The notes: generated by a model not told the origin, from the letters alone. DNA of 64,000 nt from Nemania diffusa (GCA_038501195.1 JBBPUQ010000007.1:3201501-3265500), one strand, 5' to 3'. Shown: positions 39,017 to 52,239, numbered from the stretch's first letter. Translations and numbers: made by a program.

Positions 39017-40694
39017 TTAGCAATCACATCGGCCATGCCAGCGAGGGAAAGCAGCTGTGTCATGTATCGTTTGAACGCCCGTAAGATAGCACATCAAGCG
39101 GTCAAAGCCTAAGCCAAAGCCACCATGTGGTGGACAACCCCATCGTCGAAGATCAAGGTACCAGCTCAGACTATTATCAGGTTCTGGTAAAGTGTCTGGA
39201 TGATTTTCGGAAGGCGACGTGGGATTGAGCCCATGCGCACGCATAGACTCGAGCAATTGTTCTAGTCGATGCTCACGCATTGAGCCTCCAGCGATTTCGC
39301 AGAATTCTGGCACAAGAAGGTCGAAGCATTCGACCGTGGCTCTAGGCGATGATGCAGGGTGATTCGTCTCCCCTGCCTTCATATAGAATGGTTTAATCTC
39401 ACGAGGATAATCTGTGACGAATACCGGGGTATATCCTCTACCTACTTTAGTAGCGATAAACTTCTCATGTTCAGTGTGTAGATCTTTCCCCCATGATGGC
39501 TTATGAGCAAACTGCACATCCGCAGTTTCAAGCACTTTGATTGCGTCCGTATAGGTTATGCGTGGCCACCTATCCTGGGTAAGACCACGCCAACGTTGGG
39601 CGACTTGTTCCGTAGGGGCTAGATCCGGGGAGCGATGGCCTACCGGGCTAAGAAGCTCATTAGCTACCTTTGAATCCGAAAGATCGGAAGCGACATGCTT
39701 CAGCATGTCCTCAACGAGGTCCATGATGATGCTCTGGCTATCTGTGAAGCTGAGTTCAGCCTCTAGCATATAAAATTCGCTTAGATGCCGTGGTGTGTCA
39801 CTCTGCTCTGCACGGAAAGTAGGTGAAAGCGTCCACACGTTACCAAGTGCCTGGGACAAGGCCTCTAAATGCAGCTGGGACGAGACAGTGGTATAAACGC
39901 GCCGTCTAAAAAAGGGTTTCGCCGGATCAGCAGCTGAAGCAACCCGCTCATTCTCGGTGAGTATATGGAAGACCTCGCCAGCACCCTCACAATCTGAAGC
40001 GGTAAATATTGGCGTGTGGGTCTGGATGAACTGACGGCTATTAAAGAATCTTGTCAAGGAAGCAATTACTTCTGAGCGAAAGCGTAAGACAGTGGAATTG
40101 AAGGGGATTCGTGACCGGAGATGGGGTAGGGTTCTGAGAAACTCAGGTGTCTGATATTTCTTCTGTATTGGAAATGTCTGGGAGGCTAAGTGAGTATCAG
40201 GCCACGGGGATTCAGCTCCATTATGATGATGGAACGCACCTTCGCGTCAGATGGACCCAGGACGGTGGCTTGTGACACCTGCAGCTCATGACTCTGGCCA
40301 CGACCTTGAGATGGGACCCAGGAGCCGTCGAGCCGAATTGCTGCACCTATGGTCAAGCTGTAGAGCACTGTCAGCGGCGGGCACTTGTGCAACTATCGTG
40401 GGGACCGACAGCCTACCCTTCTGCTTGATCAGCAGGCACTATTGCTTGCAGCGGCTCGAGAGACGAGCCATCCCCGAGAGCTACGAAATGGTGGCGTTTC
40501 TGAGCGCGTACGGATCGCACATAGCCATCAATCCTCACATCTGTGACGGCTTCACTCGGTGTGAGATCAAGTAAGCCGGAGACGGTTGTGGGCATTGTCG
40601 ATATAGAGGCGCGTGAAGAGGCTAGAGGGACAATGAAGCGTCTTGGACGTGTCCTCGACAAGGCTCCTCGTATGCACGGTAGGAGTGTAGACAT
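39017..40694 (-). CDS. SLM5: mitochondrial asparaginyl-tRNA synthetase (3 exons)
   Basis: The class II enzyme that charges mitochondrial tRNA-Asn. Exons are 40694-40417, 40357-40240 and 40177-39017; introns of 59 and 62 bp have GT..AG ends, and the splice gives 518 residues. The N-terminus is Arg/Ser-rich and lacks acidic residues for about 35 positions, as in a mitochondrial presequence. An OB-fold anticodon-binding domain spans about 50-132 (DVRIDGYVRSVRAQK). The catalytic domain follows: FPIQKKYQTPEFLR at its start, motif 2 FRAE at 253-256 with HLSEFYMLEAE after it, and motif 3 GFGLGFDRL at 485-493. Asn-type wording (TDYPREIKPFYMK, LDLRRWG) separates it from AspRS. The extreme C-terminus (HGRCDC) differs from the usual ending, and a Pro/Ser-rich loop lies before LSWYLDLRR. 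The symbol follows the yeast mitochondrial enzyme. Confidence 0.92.
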
Positions 40695-42566
40695 CTCAAG
40701 CTATGATAGCGTGATGAAAGCGGGGACTACTAAATTTAAAAATGAGGATTTTCATGATTCACTTTTCAGAATGGAATTAAAAACGAAGCTATTTGCCACG
40801 ACTGAACTATTGGGAAGAAAAAAGAAACAGCATCGTTTCTAGAATCTGAGTTTGATATTGACGAGCGAGTGTGCTGAGGATTTCGGCCATGAAGAGCACT
40901 CTGATGATACCTATCTTGGTGACTAGTTCTGCTTGGTTGGCTTGCTGTGGTGGAACAGCTGCCAGGATCAGACCGTCAGACCGACGTGTGGGTCTTTGCG
41001 GGCTATTTCTGTACTCAAGTATACCGGACTCGGATGTATGATACGCCGGGTTGATGAGTCATCATACCGATTAGGTATTTTCCAAGACGGGCGCTGCCTA
41101 CCTACCAACCTATCTCCTATCTTTCGTTTCGTCGACGGTTTCATACATACTGCATCATACTGCATACAGAATGCAATGGCCACCCAAGACAAAGTCTTTG
41201 TAGGCATTCGTCTACATCGCCTGCTGTAGCCATAATCATTTATATAGGTGAGATGTACCTGTGACCTAAATTACGCTATGCACAGAAATACCTCGGTCTC
41301 TCGTTTGTTCTCCGGAGGACATGTCCAAATGTGGCATCTCACAACATAGCGACGATTCACTCTGCGCCCCTGGTACGGGTATCGTGAAATGTCTATCATT
41401 TCATAAGATAAGTGTCGCCTGCTCTTTCCCATTTGCAGCCTGAGACTCGTCTGGCTATTCCAAGAGAGGAGAGATAGTCTCTGCATACGTCGCTAGTCTG
41501 TTAGCTATCTCAGCTGAGACTCCCATCTGAGTCGTCTAGGCTGTTTGGCCCCCACCAAAAGCCCCCGTCTCCATTGCTTCTGATATGGAGATCATATTGC
41601 TAATTGTACTACACGTATCTCTATGTCGCGTATAGAAACTCCCGCAGTCGCTCAGCGTTGAAAAGGTTGGGAGTGGCTTTAAAGCCATTCTTGGGCTACA
41701 ACAATGCGGTAGGCCTAGCCTCGGACCCTCTGCTTGTTTCACCTGTCACTGAATCGCTACTCTATATGTGTCCTGTGCTAGATAGGGGTGTAGCTATAGG
41801 CATGTCTCTCGTCTGACGACGCTACCCTAGGTCCTGCAAAGCGAAGCTTGTATCGGAGTATTAAGCTGAACAACCACCGAATCCTATCCGTTCCAACGGA
41901 ACCCAGCTCTTGTCTCTTGCTGTTTGGCTCTGAGCCGGATAAATTTGGTCTTTAGCGAGTACACCGCTAAGGTTCTTCGACAACAGAGAGCCCAATCATC
42001 TCTCGGTACTCCCAGACCGTTTCACGATACTGCGCGATGAGGAGCACAACCCAGATCTGTGCGCCCTCGGCTATCTGCAGTGTGCTTCCTGATCTCACTT
42101 GGAACATCGATTCCCGTCTACCTGGGAGATCTATGGTGTTACAAGGTCCCAATCTAATTCTTTGCAGTTTCTGGAAGACAAGGGAGAAGGAACGGCGAGA
42201 TCCTTACGTTTCTGGGCATCTGCAATGGCCTGCTTCTCTATTTGCTCATTTCAATGTCTAGGACATATGGAGCTTGATCATGCAATCATTTTGATTTGGT
42301 GACACAGGGTTCATCCCGTCTTGCGCTGTTTCGCTATTCTTGCTTACTTGTCAAAAAAAAAACATTTACTCGAGTGCCGCCGAGATACTTTGCTAAGCCA
42401 TCGGCCGTGAGTGGACCGAGGCGTCATTACAGTATAAATATTAATGTATTCCCAACCACTTATAAACTCAGACGGATGTTTATGATGTATCCACGAACAG
42501 AACGAGTTAACACAGGCGAGAATCCTCAGGGGCACTCTTCGCGTTGTTCCTGGGACGTTATTCGAC
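40695..42566. other. intergenic region between two divergent genes
   Basis: The AsnRS and the DUF2263 gene point away from each other across 1.87 kb, so both promoters should lie here. A protein-like minus-strand patch at about 41967-42265 (for example EKQAIADAQKRKDLAVP) changes frame and has stops; it may be a relic but is too weak to annotate as a gene. Nothing else is recognisable. Confidence 0.45.
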
Positions 42567-43640
42567 ATGCCTTCGTCTAAGCCTAAGCCTAAGCCCTCTG
42601 AAGTGGCTGCTGAAGCGAAGAGGCACTACATTCCAATCATTCGGAGTGAATATGCGCACCAATGGCCAACGTATTCATATCTTTTCCAAAAGCCTCTGGA
42701 GCAGATCCCCCTGCTGCCTTTAGGCCCTTCGTTGCCTCCTAATCCGGAGTTCTGTGAGTGTCTCCTACTTCTCAACTAACGGCTGTACTCTAACTTAACC
42801 GAACAAGATGTGTGCGCTGGAGATCCGGTTGACTTTGCTATTGACTGGAAAGAGCGAGTTCAAACCACTATACCCTTCATCTGCGCGGCCAACGACAAAC
42901 GGCCCGGAGGTGATTGGGAGACCGGAGCCGGAGGCTACGAGGAACGACTATGTAGACGGAGCACTCTGTCGGCTACGTTAGGTACACCAGGGCCGGGGTC
43001 ACAGGTCGATTGCAACTATCCCATTCCATCAGAGGGCGGTATTTACTCAGAATATGTCGTAGTCTTTCGAGGACCCCACGAGCAATACAAAAAGCTGGAT
43101 CAATGGTACGACCTGCCAGTTATTTCTATGCCGGCAACACGATGGCCGAAATTAAGTCAGATGGGCTCGAAATACGCGTTCCCGCTTGAGCGAGATATAG
43201 TCAAGAACAAGATCCGGTCAGCTCTCCGAATCTGTGCATACTACAGCCATAGATCTGTGGTTATAGGGGATTTCGGTCTGGGAAATGCTCATCGCAACCC
43301 ACCCCAGGAGTTGGCGGAGATCTGGAGAGAGGTGTTTTTGTTTGACCCAGACATTCGCGGTCGATTCGATCACGTTGCATTCGCCTTCGAGGACGCTTAT
43401 CAGAACACGTCAAAGTTCATTCTCGATGATATTGCCAAAAAGAGCAAGTCCGGCCATTCGAGTAGCTCCAAAGGAAAATCGAAGGCATCTACAAGCTCAA
43501 GTTCGAGCTCGCACTCGGCTAGTGACTCGGCGAAGCCGACCGATTTTGAAATCTTCCAGCATGTCTTCAGTGCAGGCGAAATACATAGTCTCATGAGCCG
43601 CCCAGACCCTCGGTATGACATCTCAATGCTTACAAGCTAA
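42567..43640 (+). CDS. DUF2263 / TIGR02452 family protein, microbial-type PARG-like (2 exons)
   Basis: Exons are 42567-42753 and 42808-43640; the 54-bp intron (GTGAGT..AAG) restores Tyr-Val-Cys at the junction and gives 339 residues. The core resembles the microbial-type poly(ADP-ribose) glycohydrolase macrodomain fold: NDKRPGGDWETG (91-102), then GGYEERLCRRS (104-114), then VISMPATRWP (167-176) and GDFGLGNAHRNPP (216-228). In bacterial-type PARGs the catalytic loop is GGG..QEE; here the Glu pair is kept within YEE, but the Gly and Gln context differs. The N-terminal 62 residues are basic and Pro-rich. A Ser-rich insert (about 276-305) precedes the C-terminal helix. A role in removing ADP-ribose from proteins or metabolites is inferred from the fold; enzyme activity is not assured. 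Confidence 0.82.
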
Positions 43641-46600
43641 CAATAGTCGTAAGCGAACGGTCGTACCCCATTACACGACATTGGAACAGTGGACAATGCA
43701 GTCTAAACCGGATCTATCCGGACACCAATTTTCTGGCTAAGGAACCTAGGATAATCTCAGTACTACCATGTCTTTGATTTGGGAAGGCTTGGCGCTTATG
43801 CTTTTATCTAGAGTGGTGCTCACTTATGGGAGTTTGGCAGGTGGAACGCGCTGTCGTATCAAAACTTTCGAGCTAGAATCTACTATTTGACACTTACCGA
43901 TATTTGTTCCCCTCACACAAATTTTATGATATTTTGGTATTTCAGGAGGGAATTAAAGGGAAACCACGTCACTATCCAAGTGTTGAGGATATTTACATTC
44001 AGGTTGGGTAGAATGAGAAGTTGGCATGCTTATCTTGGCGTGGAGTGATTCCGTGTTCAAAGCTCTGATAACGAGAGCAGCTTCAATTGCAGATACGGAG
44101 CCTGCAGTTCCCGATCCTATCCTATCCTTGTTCCTGAATATCTAAAATTTCTCGCAGAGACATCTAGCTTTGACATCACTAACGAATGAGGCTTATTCAA
44201 AAGCCTGTGTTCTCACTTTCTAGGTTACACAGAAGCGGTGAAGATACGGCGTTCATCTTTGTTTTAGGTAACCAAGTCAACCTGTGCCTCACAGTAAGCT
44301 CAATATGCATAGATGAGACAATCGACAACCCACAATCGAGAGACGAGCTTTGATAGACATTTATGGAACACCAAAGCACGCCAGATACAGATCAGGTGAG
44401 ACCGCTCCTTTATTGGCTGCAAAATCCCGACTCTTCAAGGTTCTATTTGAAGGCTAGTATCGCCCCAACGCGCGTAAGAGCCCACTCCAATCAAATCGAG
44501 CGTGTTGGGGCTTACTGAGACTTTGCTATTGTGGTAGACTTCCCTTCTCCCACCATCTTATGGACCTCCTCCTATTGAAGGCCGTATAGGTCTTCTATTT
44601 GCTCTTTACGATTTAGTGTCCTCTTTAAGAAGTGGGTAGAATACGCTCGGGTGTATATCATTCTAGTTATGGACGTGCTTGAAGAAGAGCTACGTACATG
44701 CTACGAAAGGTGGTAGGTCTAAGATGGGGATCTAGTTAGGTATATGATCTCTTCGCACTACTATCCCTGATCCTAGCTATTGATAGTAGGGGCTAGACAG
44801 AGCGGGGCCACCGGTCGCGGTGTGGCGTGTGTGACCCTGATTCCGTGGGGGGCACCCAAGATCATGGAAACGCCACCATCGCCAAGACGTCGATTTTCTG
44901 ACAAGTAACATCTTTCCCTTCGATGGATTACTGATCTCCATACGCACCATATAACAACCTACACAGATGCACGATACGAAAGCTGCGGCGGCCGAGAGCG
45001 GGACGAAGAAAGGCGTCACATTCGATCATGATGCATGCGTGATCTATCACAATATTGTCACGTGAATGACAGGTGCATCGATCCCCCTGACGGTAAACTC
45101 ACGGCACTGTTCCTAGCGGCGGGCCGCGGCAGCGGCTGCAAGTTCCTGTTTTACGCGGCTGTCCACTCTCCACAGCTCGGTGTGAAGACCATGTCGACGT
45201 TTACTCCTTGCATATAGAGGGTGCATGAAGAGGGTAGTTATCGTCAAGTAGTTACCCTACGGTGAAGAGGCACCAAGGCCCCTTATGCGGTATGGCGTAC
45301 GCATTGATGGTGATCTGAACGCCAACATGCAGGGCTGCGGTGTATGTTTTCTCGTCCAACGGAGCATTCCGCCTTTCCGATGCTGGACACCGCAGGCGCT
45401 AAGACTGACTTGACGGAACCTTTCTCTCGGGTACCATAGAAAACTGATATTGGTTTCCCATTGTGTCGCTCATCCAATCCGAATTGTTCGCGTGAACCAT
45501 TCTGTATGCTTAATACCGACGGCTACCCCGCGAGCCCTGAATGCACACAGATGATAGTTTTCTGCGATATGACAAAAGAATGACGCGATTGCGGCTTTCT
45601 GCGTGGCTACAGATGCTCTAAGGTGTGTCTCAACGAGCGACCAACCAAAATCAGACGTATTGTGCTTAGAGCCGTACCTTTGTAGATCGCTGCTAGATGA
45701 AGGCACACAAATTACTGTTGGGACTTCTTTTTACGGTTTTCAAGTGATCGAGCTAATCTGCGGGTATCCTAGGGGTATCCTAGCATTATGCATATGGAAC
45801 AACGGCATGTCCCGGACTAGGAAAGCGACTATAGACACGGCCAGGAGTTAGATAACATGAACCTAGGATACTTAGACAGGATCTAGTCATAATTACTCAT
45901 CTGTGTGCATCAGAAAGTGGCACTATACATCCTTGTCTGTGAGGCTATATGTCACAGGAGTTTTTCATAGGAAATCTCCTAGTCACTGTTCAAAACTTAC
46001 GCGAATTGGCTAAACGTATAATTCCCTATCTAGATACTTATTTCATACAGGTGTTGTGCATTCCTATGCCTCTTATGAGCTCTTACAGTCAAATGTATTG
46101 TGAGTGAACACAACAGCGAAGACTTCTTATGAATACTAGACATGATAATGAGATGTATATCACCAATGAGATCCACGCGAATCATTTGTGGTCGGGTAGG
46201 CGTCTGCCGAATTTCACAGCTACGCGTACTGCTTACCGAGTGGCATTCAGTTAAGGAGCTGCATTCCATTTTCACTCACTACCTATCTAGCCGTTTTACG
46301 TACTTGGTTTATGAGCATATAAGGGCTACCCCGTAATGACGAATTACGTTAAGTAGATCATGCTCATTAATGAGCGAAGACCCTTGATGAGATTCATAGA
46401 CACGTAGGAATGGCTATTGGGAATGTATAATGGTTCACATATAGGTCTATACGTAGAGAGTTTGCTAAATGATACTTACCAAAGTCTGAATGTCTCTCGG
46501 ACTAATGACCCTTTTCAAGCACTGCTTAGGAAGTACTATCGAAGTTAGCTAATTACCTCTGTTTAACTTCTTAGTACCTTTCGCGCCTACGTACACTCAA

Positions 46601-48255
46601 GCCGTGATAGAAGGAGTTGGAACACTTGATCTAACCAACACCGCTTAGGGACTTAAACAGTGATATTAGGGGCATCACAAGGATCATATCATGCCTAAGC
46701 CATCCCCGGCGCCATTACGACTCTATCTGGATCTCGCCGATGCATAAATCCCCACATGGCACGATGATGAAGCCATATCCGCAATGGCAAGATTATATAT
46801 AAATACGGACCGGGGAGTGCGCCGAGTCCCGACGCGCCCGCCTCCGCCCATCGCCACTGCGGTGGATACGGCATCGCGCGGCTAAAGTGCGAATCAGCAC
46901 ACCACCACCCGCTCCTAGCCACGCCGCCGCGGCGGCGACGGATATCCTCGCCATTCTCTGCCGGCGGAAACCCAAGCTGCGCGCCGAGCGCCGCCTGGCA
47001 TGATATCGCGGACAGCATTAAGGCGCGACGAATGCTGGCGTAAATCTACCTAGGTACTGTATGAGCGATGGGCGACGGCGTCTCCCGGGGGCCGAATATT
47101 TCGGACCCGGCCGTGCTCCGTGTTTCTGCGCTTTCTGGCGGACTTACTTACTTACTGTTGATCAGGAGATCGGGATTACTACTCTATACCGCGCGCTGGA
47201 TACCTAACTAGCGCGTGGAAAACTACGCGTATACATGGGAATATAGAATACCCGCGCCGCGGTGTCTACGCGAGATGGCCGGGGCCTGAAACTAGAGGCT
47301 AGTAGGGGTTAACCGCGGCGCGTCCTCGATGACGCGCATGCGCCGCCACCGCGTACTACCGGCAATTCGCGATCGCGCCTAGTATCGCCGTGCGCGACAA
47401 CCCAAGCTACAAGGCCGACGTCGTGCGAAGCTAGGCGGGACAGACGCGGTGCGCTTTCGGGTTGAATCGCTGCGGTTCGCAACCCGAGGGTGAGCGGATA
47501 TCTCCGCTCATGGCATGTATCAGACTCATGTGTAGAAAGCGGAACTATACATGTCGAAGAAGAGGACGATGAGGTCGTAAGCAGGCTGGATAGTACTTGG
47601 TTTTTACAGCGAGAAGGCGATTCTTAGTCAGTAGCACAAGGAGAGAACGCTGCTCGCGCTTTTCTAGTTCCCGGACTCGGGATTCCTGAAGCTGCGCTTG
47701 ACAAAAGTATGGCTCGGTTTAAACGGTGTTTTACGAGAGCGAAGTCAGTTCTTCTACGAGTGAGTAAAAATAAACTACTGTCGGGTGGCGCTACTAGTCT
47801 AGGGCCCTCATCAATGCTCTTACTTTGATTCAAGGGGCGCTATTAGCTTGGACGAGTAATGTTAGTGTTGATAGCGAGGAAACTCGTGACTACGACGTGA
47901 ACTTCTTCCACAATATGAGAATATGGACTGAGATTGAATTATTTCTCTTGTTTTTGGAAGATTCCTTTGTGGAACTGCTAAACAAGTCGAAATCGACAGG
48001 GTAATATTGCTTGCTTTTTGGATGGGAAATTCTTTTGACATTTGCCATGTCCACTCTCAATCCAGATTCTAATGCGCCTCCCAATGCCATGCGTGTAAAT
48101 TCATAAACACTTCATTACATCGTTGCAACCTCACCAGTAACTTGGACGTAAGCCGGAGAAGCTCGAAGCGATAGAGCTTCCCTCTTCACCCTCTTTACGC
48201 CTCTGGCCAGCCAACTAATCATTGAGGTTAGTATGAATCCAACATGACGTAGTAG
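43641..48255. other. 4.6-kb gene-free stretch
   Basis: No frame above 107 codons and nothing recognisable. It includes the GC-rich island described separately. Short minus-strand frames at 47624-47833 and 47890-48090 have ATG starts but no family resemblance and lie beyond the 3' end of SEC24, so I leave them out. Confidence 0.5.
46690..47520. other. GC- and CpG-rich island with paired hairpins
   Basis: Within otherwise AT-leaning intergenic DNA this stretch is dense in CGCG, GCCG and CGGCG words, especially 46805-47010 and 47260-47470. A 107-codon minus frame (46695-47018) probably reflects low stop frequency in GC-rich DNA. Two stem-loops sit side by side near the end: 8-bp arms at 47457-47464/47480-47487 and 8-bp arms at 47491-47498/47503-47510. 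No T-run follows. Origin unknown; it could be an unmutated insert or an old gene end. Confidence 0.5.
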
Positions 48256-51200
48256 TTAGATGGAATGGCTCACTTCAAGTTGTACACCCTTATGGATGTG
48301 AACAAGCCAATCGACGTAGCTCTGGGCTTCATTATTCCGGTCCTCTATCAACATTCTGGCGAATTCGTACTCGGCGCCGTCGATACCCTGTCTTGCCAAT
48401 TGAATTGTCAAAGCCTTTGAGCCACGAAGAGGCTTGAGGAATTCGAGAATATTCCGGACTTGGGCATTTAGCTGAGTCTGCAGCACAGGGAGGGTTGCGC
48501 TGTAGGGATCAAGCGAGTTGAGATTATCCTTGCCTTCGCCGAAAAGGTCTACGAGAAGGTTTGGCGAAGTCTGCGCATGGAACCACAGTAGACACTGCTG
48601 TCCATTGTCAACCAGGTAGACGCCACCAGGCTCGACCCGGCTGAAGGATGTCCGGATAGTAGGCGGCAACTTCAGATGGCCCGTCTTTTCATCGAGGAAC
48701 CCATCGTCGGGATTGAGATTATGTATCGGAATCATGCGGGGATAGAGATATAAACTGAGTTCTGTTGGTCCCATCGACCTAATCATCCGTAATTCATGCA
48801 CCCTTCGATCTGAAGTTTCACTACCCCCTTTAAATGCTCGGCTTTTGATGAGGCCGAGCATGTACATCGAAAGCTCCTTAAGCTTTTCGGGCATAACGAG
48901 CTGCCCCGGTGGGTGAGTTTGCGAAGAAAAGTTCTTACGGTAGCCGGCCAAGATATCGATTGTTTTCTCCGTTACGACTTGTCTTATCTCCTTAAGAGTG
49001 CTTGAGCTGGAAGAGAGTTTTGACGCGGCCTCCTTCGCAATAATGGTATATACAGAGTCCTGGTCGATAAACTTCATACACTCTCTCGCATTATCGCTAA
49101 CACTGGCGATCACGTTGCAACAACGTACTCGGCGTTGACCTGAAGCAGTTGTGTAAAGGAGGGCGGATTGGAAGTGTGCATCGAGTTTGGAATCGAGCTT
49201 CCCATCGTACCCAAACATGACGCCTATCGCCTTATCAGCGTCAATAACCCCGATTTCTAAGTCCGCTCCAAATGTGTGCTGAATAAAATTGCCGTGGTAT
49301 GAGGAGATTTGAAGCCCATTCGAGCACCGGACCTTCATTAGCGCCTGGTAACCTGTTTCTCGGGTAACGGTATGATTAATTTCCTGCGAAAGCTTTGCAT
49401 TATCCCGGCCGGCTACGAAGTTAGGATAATAGAATGTTTCGCCGCCCGTTGTAGAAGACACATAACCTTTATAAAGTTAGTTTTCATCTGACGTCCCCTG
49501 AGACACGATTTATGCATCTTACCGATTGTTGCAACATCTAGGTAGCCACCAGAAGGCGCCGCAAGAAAAAAGTCGATACCGACACCAGCGGCAACCATCT
49601 TTTCCGCTACTTTCTTCCAGCCTGGGTGCTCAGTTGTGAATAACTTTTTGTCTATCTCGCCCCCGGGATATTTTCCGTCATCTCTCATAAAGAGGCGACC
49701 CGGCCCCCATGTTGGAAGGGCTGATAAAGAACATACCATCTTTCCTCCTGTCTTCTCTAAGGCGGCCAAAGAGGCACCTAGTGCTGGTAACAATGCAGGC
49801 TCGGGGTTTTTAATACTGGCGAAGAGGGTCGGTAACCTAGCTAGAAGTGAGGTGATAATAGCTTTTGATTCATAAGGATCAACAAATAGACCATCACTAA
49901 GGGGGACAAATGGATCCTCAATATCGGGCATAATCATCATTTGGGCTTGTTCAAGAGCAGGCTGGTCAATATTAGTATTTGTATTTCAAGCCACCGTGCC
50001 CTGTCCGTGAGAGTGCCAAGAACTTACATTGCAGTTGTAGAAGTGAACATCCTTATCGTATGTCACGAATCCGACCTTAGCTCCAGGCGGTATCTGTCGC
50101 TTAGGTTCTTCGCTGTCCTCTGTATCTTCGCCTCCTTCAGGTGCGTAAAGAGCTGAAAGAATACCCTCGCAGAAAGCCTCTAGGAAACCCTTGTTGAAGG
50201 CCTCTTGGGTGACGTCAATGACGAATAGCCAGTTTAGTCCAGCTGGCTCTCTCGTCCAGTACTCCTTAGGTACGGTAAACTCCACAGTGCCTCTAGTCAA
50301 CTCTGGCCTATCATTCCGGTCTCCTCTGACCCCCTGGGGCGTCGTGGCGCAGAAATATTCCGGTGGAGTATCATTTGGATAGGTGCAAAGGTTGCAAACA
50401 AACTTACTACCACCCGAGCGGAACATCATAAAGGGGTTGATATAGGCTCGACACCGACGGCACCTGGGAGGGCCTTGATCCCCAAAATCAAGAACGGGTA
50501 TGTCTAACTCTCCGGCTTGAAGAGGAGCCAGGGGTTGTAGAACGAGGCCGAGGGGGAGACCAGTACTGTGGAGACTCTCGGCGCTAGAAGGTATATTGTT
50601 CATGGTCAATCGCGTGAACTTGGGTGACGAATTCCCCTGATCATACCCCACGAAGGAGATGGTAGCGGGGGGTGGAACATGGCGCTCAAAGGTAGGATAG
50701 ACGTTATTCAGATAATACTGCTGTGGAATATCTCTGGAAATGGGCACGCTCGGGATGTCGTCGGGCGAGACGCCACCAGCCCCTGAAGCCGATACTGAGG
50801 TTGGAGCTTGGGGCTGACCAGCCCTAGCGGCGAACTCGACAGGCAGAGCGGGTGAAGCAGGGTTGAACGGCGCATTGACGGGAGAGGGGAACTGATTCGG
50901 AGAAGTAGGCTGCCCGAGGAACTGGCCACCGGCTGTCACCGAGGGATCGGCATTCAGAAATGCTGTGGTGGGGGTTCCGGCGGGCGGGATGCCATTGTAT
51001 GGTTGTGAAGAGCCGACGGGGGCCTCGACGTTGTGGAATGCATGGCGGTCCTTCTTCTTTCTCCTCGCGGTATGCTGCCCATCCAACGACATGCCGGCCA
51101 GCTGGGAGGCCAGCCCTGCTCCGTCTGCAGCAGGAGGCGCAAACCCGGGCACCGCACCGGCCGGAGAAGCACCGGCTACCGGCGGCGGAGGATTGCCATA

Positions 51201-51371
51201 GTATTGCTGATCCTGACTGGGGGGCACGGGAGACCCATACTGCTGCTGGTATGGCTGCTGAGCGACGGGCGGTTGGAATTGAGGAGGCGCTGGCTGGGTG
51301 GTTCGGTTGGGATCATTCGGGTCGAGCTGTTCGCCCTGCCCGAGGGCGTGATACATGGAGTATTCGCTCAT
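48256..51371 (-). CDS. SEC24: COPII coat subunit Sec24 (3 exons)
   Basis: Cargo-binding subunit of the COPII inner coat, acting with Sec23 and Sar1 at ER exit sites. Exons are 51371-50028, 49961-49523 and 49466-48256; introns are 66 and 56 bp, both GT..AG, and give 997 residues, normal for Sec24. The first 200 residues are Pro/Gln/Gly-rich and disordered. The zinc finger is C304, C307, C326, C329 (CRRCRAYINPF..). The trunk domain begins with LNWLFVIDVTQEA (about 379-391). Splicing joins DVHFYNCN to PALEQAQMMIMPD and ATIG to YVSSTTGGETFYYPNF, both standard Sec24 wording. The beta-sandwich, helical and gelsolin-like parts follow (NLLVDLFGEG near the C-terminus). The gene is divergent from CFT2. 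Identification is firm. Confidence 0.96.
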
Positions 51372-52239
51372 GGTCAGTCGTCGGATAGCTAGTAGGTATT
51401 ACTTCGAAGGGTTGAGGTGCGAGTTCGGGTCGCGAGGGCTCTCGCGTGTGGTGAGGTATCGAGTGGTGTAGCTCGGGGTGCTGGATGACGATGGATTCAC
51501 ACCGAATTGATGGATATCATTGCGGCTCCTGTTCAAGGACGGACTCGGATGCTGGAGGGCCCGGCGAGCTGCATCAACTGTCGCGACGCCAATTGGAAGC
51601 GATCGAGGAAAAAAGTTAACCGACCTGTCGGATTGTATGTCTATTGGTCTGGGTATTGAGGCCACAGTTACTAGTTGGCGTCTTAGCGATGCTATTCCCA
51701 AACTGGCTGATGTATGTTAAACTGACACGATGGACTTCCGGACATCTGCCGGTGAGAGAAGTAGTGGCTACAAGCGTTATAAGTATAATGCACGTGTGCA
51801 GAGTAGAACGAAGTCTAATGAAGCTATGAAGCACAAAGTATAGAATACTTGGTTTGCTAGGGTATGCAATTAGGTGGGGTACTCGCTATAGGTACCTGGA
51901 GCTGTCCAGTCGCCCCTTCTAGAATCTAAAGCAGCCTCTTGGCACATGAGGTAGGTGCATGTAAGGCCTACCTACATACATGTTTAGGGATATATGCCTA
52001 AGGGATTTCTAGCTCTGGCGCGACATCATCGCAGAGCCTTCTACCTTTCTTCAACATTATACCATATACCAAGTACCTAATCTAGGCGATGCAAGACATC
52101 TTCACAACACGCCCCCATCTACCACGTTCGCGATATACAGTATTTGACGAAACGATATCGGCCAGATTATTATTTTAGATGGGCTTATAGTACCACGGCG
52201 CAAGCGACAGGCGGGGGCATGAAATAATATCATGCAGCC
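51372..52239. promoter_or_regulatory. divergent promoter region of SEC24 and CFT2
   Basis: The 868 bp between two start codons on opposite strands must hold both promoters and 5' UTRs. No clear TATA box or binding site stands out. Overlapping short frames at 51399-51834 are not genes. Confidence 0.6.

Noticed and set aside
46695..47018. 107-codon minus frame in the GC-rich island
   Set aside because: GC-rich DNA has few stops; the composition is Arg/Trp/Gly-heavy without a domain.
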